NCBI GenBank assembly: GCA_026874595.1
Contig: CM049318.1
Span: forward strand, 13,311,241-13,375,240
DNA: 64,000 bases
Reading direction: 5' to 3'
DNA from: Sipunculus nudus
Taxonomy: Eukaryota > Annelida > Sipuncula > Golfingiida > Sipunculidae
Every line of letters starts with the position of its first letter. Position 1 is the first letter of the stretch. Under the pieces are notes generated by a model. That model worked only from the letters and a program-made list of their open reading frames with translations, was not told where the DNA came from and ran no database searches. The translations under genes and the position numbers were made by a program. Below are positions 58,321-64,000 of the stretch, piece after piece.

Positions 58321-58385
58321 GACGGACGACGGACAATGGACCATGACTATAGCTCAGATGACTTATAGTCAGCTGAGCTAAAAAA
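55235..58385. repeat. Nested dispersed repeat, first copy (in Myb-gene intron)
   Basis: Begins near AGGGACCCATGGGTCACCGC and ends TAGTCAGCTGAGCTAAAAA at about 58364-58382, just after a (GGAC)n tract. Internal segments recur: CAAATCCTTATG...ATTAAATC (57046 and 57708), and TTAATATCTCAAAGGAAC...GACCCAATTTT (57468 and 58153). No reading frame. Interpreted as a repeat inserted in the transposon's intron. Confidence 0.55.
58275..58332. repeat. (GGAC/AGAC)n microsatellite
   Basis: GACGGACAGACAGAC-type tetranucleotide tract. It precedes the TAGCTCAGATGACTTATAGT string at the end of the nested repeat. Confidence 0.9.
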
Positions 58386-58404
58386 TACATATAGAAATCA
58401 TAAC

Positions 58405-59753
58405 AAGGGACCCACTGGTCATGGTGCTCAGCTGGATTTGCCTATGACAGACATTTATCAAATCATAATTTAATCTGCAATCACAAAAAAATTTGCCAGT
58501 GTGACCCTAAGTGAAATCTGTAACTGACTAAATGTTTGGGCCACTGCTTTCAAATTTCAGAATTTAATATATACATATTTTGGAAAACTTACATGGAAAA
58601 GAATGTATGTGTTTCTATGACTTGAAAATTTGTTATGGTCTTTAAAGACAGAAAGGGGCTCACAATCCTATTCCAGGCTGTCATCTATTCATACAGAAAC
58701 ATAATAGGGGCATGGTTGTATTGTGTTTTGTTTGAAAGTGGCCATCAGTGTGCAAGAAATATACCTGCAGTGATGTAATAACAAAGTAATCATTGTTTGG
58801 TGATTCACAGGATGGTTCACAGATCAAAGAGAAATTCAAATTGTGCCACAGCCAGATTTTTAGGGTGACTGAAAGATACATCAAAGCTGTTTGATTAAGT
58901 ACAAACTCAAGGTCTCTACAAACTCCACGCACAACTGGACATGCCTTGCACATCAAAAGCATTAAGGCTGCAAGGTAATCCTTAGCTGAGCCTTTCTACA
59001 ATTAGCGTTGCTACTAAATTGCACTCAAGATTCCACATGTATGCCATCTTAAGTAAGTTACTGATGAAAAATATTTGAATTGCTGCCTTTTACTATTACC
59101 TCTTTAAAAGATATGAATGAAATGTAGCAAGAATACATCAAATTCTGGAGTTTTATCTTCACATTTGATTTTTAATTGAAGAGTTTATCTATTATTCAAG
59201 GAATTCCTATTTATAAAAAAATAACTTGGAAGAGCATTGAGGAGATAAAAGATTCCATATGTTGAAAGTTCTTGCTCTTGTGGCTTAAACAAATGATATG
59301 TGAATTGATATTATAAAATACTGCTGAAAACTTAAATACAAATATGAGCCTCATTGCTATTAATCAAACATCACATCATATTGAGCACTTGTCTGATTGG
59401 ATCAAAATATTTTAAAAAATTTAATTTTGTTTTCAATGTTTGCAATAATTATAAAATAGTAATATTAAACACTTTGAAAATACCTGAGAAATTAGGATAA
59501 TTTAGAACAAATGGTTTCATTTACAGCTCATATAATCCCTTATAATATAAAATAATTGTATTTCATAAAATTTTATAAATTATGAAATTTCACACTCTAA
59601 TGAACAATACCCACAGGTGACAACAAGATATCATTAAAAATACATTTCGGGCGATCCACACAAGAAGTTTAAGACATCAGAAATTTCATGGTAATTTGTG
59701 TTACATTTAATCTTACCCCTTCCCTTTAAAGTTTTTATTATAACCCTAGAACA

Positions 59754-59804
<51 letters not shown>

Positions 59805-60640
59805 TTTGACTATTGCCCGCTTGCTGCTGGTTGTATTGCTGGTAGTATAGCTTAAGGCTTTGTAATGAATACCTGGCACTGAGCCTTACTGGCTACTGAT
59901 CCCCTGGTGTATCTTGACCCTGCACTGAACCATGCATAATCAGCCCTACTGGGCAAGAGAGGTGGGGGGGATGCATCTGCATATGGTTACAAATACCATA
60001 AAAAACGTAAAGAAGGCAATAAAAGCTACAGTTTATGACTAATTTGTTTCACATTTCAGAATTAAAAAGATTGAATTCATATGTGTACATGATGTGGAAA
60101 TTCATCCATAGTGTTTACAAGTAAATTAAAGTAAAAAAAAAATTGGGCAAAATTAACCATAAAAAATTTACATTTAATCTAATATTCATAAAAAATTCAA
60201 AATTATAATCTAAATTTTGTTACTCTTTGATCTAAATTAAATCAAATGCAGTTATAATATAAAAATAAGCTCTCTTGCTTCAACAGTTATCATATTAAGT
60301 AATAAATAACTCTCCTCTTGTTTTGATACATTATACTCCAGTCTATAATTTCTAAAAGTTATATTGATCTAAGACACAGCATGCACAAAAAAAAATTATT
60401 TTAGAACATTCATGCCAAAATTGAAGCACCAGGGCCAGGGTTTTGATATTATGCAGCCTCGAAGTGTTAAAATATGTTTTCAATGCAAAACCAAACCTTT
60501 GTTTTATTTCTCATAGGAAGGAGGTCATCTTGACCTAGATTCCGGTTTGTCAGGTAATGATGTTTACAGATGAATGGACTGATGGACAACAGGTCATCAC
60601 TATAGCTCAGATGACTTATAGTCAGCCGAGCTAAAAATAA
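58405..60640. repeat. Nested dispersed repeat, second copy (in Myb-gene intron)
   Basis: Starts AAGGGACCCACTGGTCATGG (about 58407), as the first copy does, and ends ATAGCTCAGATGACTTATAG...CGAGCTAAAAA at about 60603-60638. Contains TTTCAAATTTCAG-type blocks also found in the first copy and a (TA)n tract at 59759-59801. The two copies are head to tail. Confidence 0.5.
59759..59801. repeat. (TA)n microsatellite
   Basis: Uninterrupted TA dinucleotides. Confidence 0.95.
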
Positions 60641-61765
60641 AGACATTGTAAGTGGTGCTACCATTCAAGCCCTGTAGCAGAAGTGCAATCTCAGATCTGC
60701 AAGCACAAAAATCTTTCATGAAAAGCCATCCAGATGTCATTGACAAAATATGGCCATATGTATTCCATTTTATTTCTGGGGTGCTCAAACTTAGAGAATA
60801 TGGGTCACAGTGATCTCTTTTCAAATTTCCACAGAGATCTCCTAGGACCTCCTAGGTCCTGGCGCTTATGATTACCATTTGTGCCGGGGGGGGGGGGGCG
60901 GACGACGGACAATAAAGTTATCCCTATAGTTCAGCATAACTGAAAGTGAGAATAGAATAGAAGTAATAAACCTCTTACCTGTATCCTGGCTATGAACATC
61001 AATGTCCGTCTCCGGCAATGTCCGTGTCAAACATCTGTGCCCCAGGGACACCATCTACCGCCGTCCTCCCAAGCACTGCCAATACTTTCTCTTCTGTTAA
61101 TGTCAGTTCTGGAACATCTGTATTCCCTCCTTCAGTTTTCTTTAGCTCTTTTTTCCTTCTTGATTCTTTCTTTTTGGTTTCAGATGACCAGTCATTCCAT
61201 TTATTTCTTACTTTATCTTCTGATCTCACAAAATGTCCGACCGCGTTCACCGCCTTTGTTATTTCAGCCCACGCTTTTTTCTTCCTCTCATTAGTGATAA
61301 TGTCGCTGAATTTCGCTTGCAATATTTCTTTCCGCCTTCCAACTTCCTGTACGAGGCTGTTGAGTTCTTCCTCAGTGAATCTTGGTGCTCTCTTTTTCTT
61401 TTGTTGGCAACATTCGTCGCCCTCAGTCGGGACCTTCCTCTTCACAGGCGGCATAATGGCGGAAAAGGTTGTGACGCAGTACTGTCCTGCCATGAGTGCT
61501 GACCTCATATTCTATTTTTAGTAACATCGGAACATTTTTTGGGGAAAGAGCCCCGGAAAAACTGCCGGGCGAGCAGCTGAAGTGACGTTCGGAATCACTT
61601 GAAACGATAAGCTGAAGCCCAGTTAACTATTGTGTTCCGAGTGTTTTACTAGTGTCTTCCGAATGCTTCGAGATACTCTAGTTAGGCTCTCGTTTAGCAA
61701 ATCGCTTTTGCATAGTTTGGCTCTCGTTAACCAATTTTAAGCGAACGCTTCGAGATACCGGGCCC

Positions 61766-62985
61766 TGGATAGCGTTTTCCCGGCAGATATTATCCTCTCG
61801 CGCAAGAGTGTACCGATCCATCCTCGTATATAGGCACAATCAGACTCATTTTAAGGCTCAAATCAAACGATCGGCAACGATCCAGCCGCAACCCAAATTC
61901 TCGACCGGCCGGGTTAGCCCCAACAAAAATTTTTTTTTAAAGATGGACTAAACAGCGGTAGCAGTACCTGACATCAGTTGAAGAGATCAGTTCTAAGAGA
62001 ATCTCGCAAAATTTTGCATTGACCTGGGGAATTTATAGAGCATTATAACGCGACACCGCTCATATTTTGCAATCTACATATCGTTAGAAAACTCATCGCT
62101 AACTCTGCAGCTCCCTGTCAGTTCCCAGAGGTTTCTTAAGTCTTCCGTTCTTGCATCTACCTGTTCATACTCAGTTACATACGGAAGTTATTTGGGAACA
62201 CAGACTCATTATATGAAGCGCGGAATATTGTTAAAAATAGAAGAATAATTTTTGCCTATAGCATAACGGCATTCTGGGAAAAAAAACAATCATGTTTATG
62301 ATGTAATCGATAGTTGCCTTTGCTAACCGAGCGCTTGAAAGTGGCAGCAAAGCGACTGACTTTCGATAAAACGGTATGATCGGCCCGCCACTACATGACA
62401 CCTACCCAAAAAGCTGGGTATGTTTATTATAATGTACCGTGACTTGAACAAAGCTTGCTTAGTGTTCTTGAGCATCGAATTTTTATCAGGTGTAATTAGT
62501 AAACACTTCCTCAAGGTGGAGTAATCTAATGAGATGTAATGAACTGGCGGTGGGCACGTAATTCACGCTATTCTGTGTTTTGCTGAACATGAATAAGTTG
62601 AATTTGAATTCAGCAGCAAGCAACAGGGACTATGTGCATGATATATTCTAAAATTGAAAGTTTATATATATATATATCATATATCACAGGCGGAAACCGA
62701 GAAGATTCTGAAATATACAGGCAGGAAAAACTAGATTTCAATCCATGCTTAGAAGTATCTTGAAATAAGATTTGGTGATCTGATTGTATTTATCCCGTAG
62801 CCCCGTCGGCTTAAATCGTTCCAATGCCAATATATGCTCATCACAGAGACACTATATACAGGGTATGCTGAATGTCAGTATGAGAATATGAAATGACGTA
62901 TATGTTCTATGTGTAACGTATAGTTTGTAAGAGTAAAACTTACGAAGTCCCTCTGCACGACAGGGTCTCGAGACCGCAGTCTGAC
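61766..62985. other. Intergenic right of the Harbinger element
   Basis: No gene. It contains one diverged monomer of the TRIM-intron minisatellite at about 62394-62480 (see separate entry) and a short (TA)n patch at 62664-62678. Confidence 0.5.
62394..62480 (+). repeat. Stray monomer of the TRIM-intron minisatellite
   Basis: TGACACCTACCCAAAAAGCTGGGTATGTTTAT followed by GTGACTTG and GCTTGCTTAGTGTTCTT matches the start of the 112-bp monomer (GACACCTACCCAGGAGGCTGGGTAT, then a CTTGCTCTTT-like part), but no array is present here. Confidence 0.6.
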
Positions 62986-62986
62986 A

Positions 62987-63008
62987 CCCCCCCCCCCCCC
63001 CCCCCCCC
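62987..63008. repeat. Poly-C run
   Basis: About 22 consecutive C residues directly beside the 52-bp minisatellite. Confidence 0.95.
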
Positions 63009-63029
63009 GCTTGTGACCTCCGTCTGGAA

Positions 63030-63345
63030 TCAGCCTGTGACCTCCGGAGTCCGCCTGTGATCTCCGGAGTCGGCCTGCATGGTATCCGCTTTGGACCGGT
63101 GTCCGCTTGTGATCTCCGGAGTCCGCCTGCATGGTATCCGCTTTGGACCGGAGTCCGCCTGTGATCTCCGGAGTCCGCCTGCATGGTATCCGCTTTGGAC
63201 CGGAGTCCGCCTGTGATCTCCGGAGTCCGCCTGCATGGTATTCGCTTTGGACCAGAGTCCGCCTGTGATCTCCTGAGTCCGCCTGCATGGTATCTGCTTT
63301 GGATCGGAGTCCGCCTGTGATCTCCGGAGTCCGCCTGCATCACAG
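63030..63345. repeat. 52-bp minisatellite, five to six units
   Basis: GCATGGTAT recurs at 63077, 63129, 63181, 63233 and 63285, exactly 52 bp apart. The unit is built from GTCCGCCTGTGATCTCCGGA and GTCCGCCTGCATGGTATCCG, plus CTTTGGACCG. The flanks carry truncated units. Because 52 is not a multiple of three and the unit has no minus-strand stop in any frame, all three minus frames stay open through the array. These are by-products unless expression is shown. Confidence 0.95.
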
Positions 63346-63690
63346 GGGCTTGTCACAGAAGACTGGGAAAATAATATCCCGGAATTTTTAGCCACAAAAC
63401 CCCAATAATAAGAGATACAACCAATTGTGACGTATACAGCTCCTTGACTACTTAATAACAACTTGTTTATTCATTATTTATTTCATTAAATGGCATGTCT
63501 GCGTGTGCACAAAGCCAGGTGCTATTGTTTAAACATGTCATGTCTGCTATCTAACTGGCCCCTGATGTGGTTTTGCATCCCCCTTCCCCCTCCGTCTATA
63601 CTATTCTGTTGCAAGGTGTAGGTACAGGGACATGTACCCTTTATTATGTACCTCCAGTTTATAAGGCTTGCCTAACAACTAAGTATATGT
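63346..63690. other. Intergenic, no feature seen
   Basis: AT-rich DNA between the minisatellite and the SINE; no gene or known repeat. Confidence 0.4.
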
Positions 63691-64000
63691 ACATCTGCAG
63701 AATTCCATTCTGGTTTCGGACTACGTGACAGGCCAGTATAACACGTTTCCTCTAATTTTATATCCTGGTGTTAACTAGGCCGGTGACTACTGCACCCGCG
63801 GGTACTGAGTTTGTAATCGTCCCCATTGCTGGGTCATACCACCGAGGAACCCCCGAAAGGCACTCTCATTTGTGAGTAAAACACGGCTGTTGGGCATTAA
63901 GCCTGCAGAGCGCTCACCCTGGATTTGGGCCGACCGTAAAAAATTTCACCGCCTTGGCTGAGATTCGAACTCACGATCTCCCGGCTTTGAATCCTGTACG
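63691..64000 (-). mobile_element. tRNA-derived SINE, minus strand, cut by the window edge
   Basis: Read on the minus strand from 64000: a tRNA-like head with a clear polymerase III B box (GTGAGTTCGAATCTC near 63960-63975), then CAGGGTGAGCGCTCTGCAGGCTTA, CTTTCGGGGG, a GCAATGGGGACGATTAC block and the end GTCCGAAACCAGAATGGAATT at about 63698. The A box would lie beyond the window. The same body occurs downstream of both TRIM copies, so it is a dispersed family in this genome. Confidence 0.8.

Larger units (their letters stand above)
53548..61454 (-). pseudogene. Harbinger Myb/SANT-like DNA-binding gene, three exons, frameshifted
   Basis: Exon 1 60979-61454 (donor GTAAGAGG), exon 2 54944-55019, exon 3 53548-53974. 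Acceptors are TTTTTTTACAG and TTTTTTACAG; the second donor is GTACTCC. Exon 1 starts MPPVKRKVP and carries a Lys/Arg-rich Myb/SANT-like domain (RFTEEELNSLVQEV, KKAWAEITKAVNA, VRNKWNDW), the DNA-binding, nuclear-import partner of Harbinger transposases. Exon 3 ends in a charged helix (ERERLHLDKRRLNLEIGIL). Near 60999-61024 the string ACGGACATTG occurs twice, 16 bases apart; without the extra 16 the three exons join in phase into 320 codons, with it the frame ends after 151. So the gene looks broken by a partial tandem duplication, though the DNA-binding half survives. Confidence 0.82.
49121..61765 (-). mobile_element. PIF/Harbinger DNA transposon, 12.6 kb
   Basis: Bounded by a 19-bp perfect inverted repeat, GGGCCCGGTATCTCGAAGC at 49121 and its complement ending at 61765, with further partial matches (TAACGAGAGC). 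Between the ends lie, all on the minus strand, a Myb/SANT-like DNA-binding gene (53548-61454), the DDE transposase (52102-53157) and an F-box/LRR-type gene (51175-51861). The first two are the standard Harbinger pair. The size is large because of nested repeats in the Myb-gene intron (about 55.2-60.6 kb). The expected 3-bp TWA target duplication is not evident directly outside the ends (ACT on the left, TGG on the right). The transposase is intact but the Myb gene is frameshifted. Confidence 0.88.

Noticed and set aside
63030-63345. CRISPR-like array
   Set aside because: The 52-bp units are contiguous with no unique spacers, and the genome is eukaryotic.
62852-63461. Three overlapping minus-strand frames of 137-163 codons
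   Set aside because: They are the three frames of the 52-bp minisatellite plus flanks.

Overview
The window is animal nuclear DNA, almost certainly from a marine invertebrate and most likely a mollusc or another lophotrochozoan. That placement is inference: it rests on a TRIM gene with RING, B-boxes and a beta-propeller, an L2-type LINE tail, a PIF/Harbinger transposon, intron-bearing tRNA genes, a tRNA-derived SINE, and very many (TA)n and (GT)n tracts in AT-rich sequence. There are no bacterial operons, no CRISPR array and no rRNA. True genes are few; most of the DNA is repeats, introns and decayed coding sequence.

Layout. 1-12.3 kb: one intact single-exon gene of unknown family with a SOCS-box-like C-terminus (198-839, minus), several decayed reading frames each broken by one or two stops (1355-1840, 7072-7605, 9041-9648), a 343-bp tandem array (about 3776-4850), a duplicated 330-bp unit (9647-10361), and a repeat block with six TGACGTCA palindromes beside a small lysine-rich reading frame (10.64-12.30 kb). 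12.3-18.5 kb: AT-rich, with microsatellites and small repeats. 18562-37876: a head-to-tail tandem duplication of about 9.8 kb. Each unit carries a complete TRIM-type E3 ubiquitin-ligase gene: a TATA/Inr core promoter, a non-coding first exon, a 4.2-4.5 kb intron with a roughly 112-bp minisatellite, and a 615-codon coding exon. 38.5-43 kb: a 5'-truncated L2-like LINE, then two tRNA-Ile(UAU) genes with 14-nt introns on either side of a 1.7-kb inverted repeat. 43-49 kb: MITE-like repeats and one more broken reading frame.

49121-61765: a 12.6-kb PIF/Harbinger transposon bounded by 19-bp identical inverted ends (GGGCCCGGTATCTCGAAGC). All of its genes lie on the minus strand: a three-exon Myb/SANT-like DNA-binding gene frameshifted by an apparent 16-bp partial tandem duplication, an intact DDE transposase (D152, D229, E265), and an F-box/LRR-type gene that is not part of the usual Harbinger gene set. 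Two copies of another dispersed repeat appear nested in the long first intron of the Myb-like gene. 61.8-64 kb: a stray minisatellite monomer, a 52-bp minisatellite next to a poly-C run, and a tRNA-derived SINE on the minus strand at the window edge. The SINE family is also present downstream of both TRIM genes.

The strongest candidates for something new are the Harbinger element with a co-oriented F-box/LRR gene inside its ends, the recent tandem duplication of a whole TRIM gene with its promoter, and the inverted repeat between two identical-anticodon tRNA genes.
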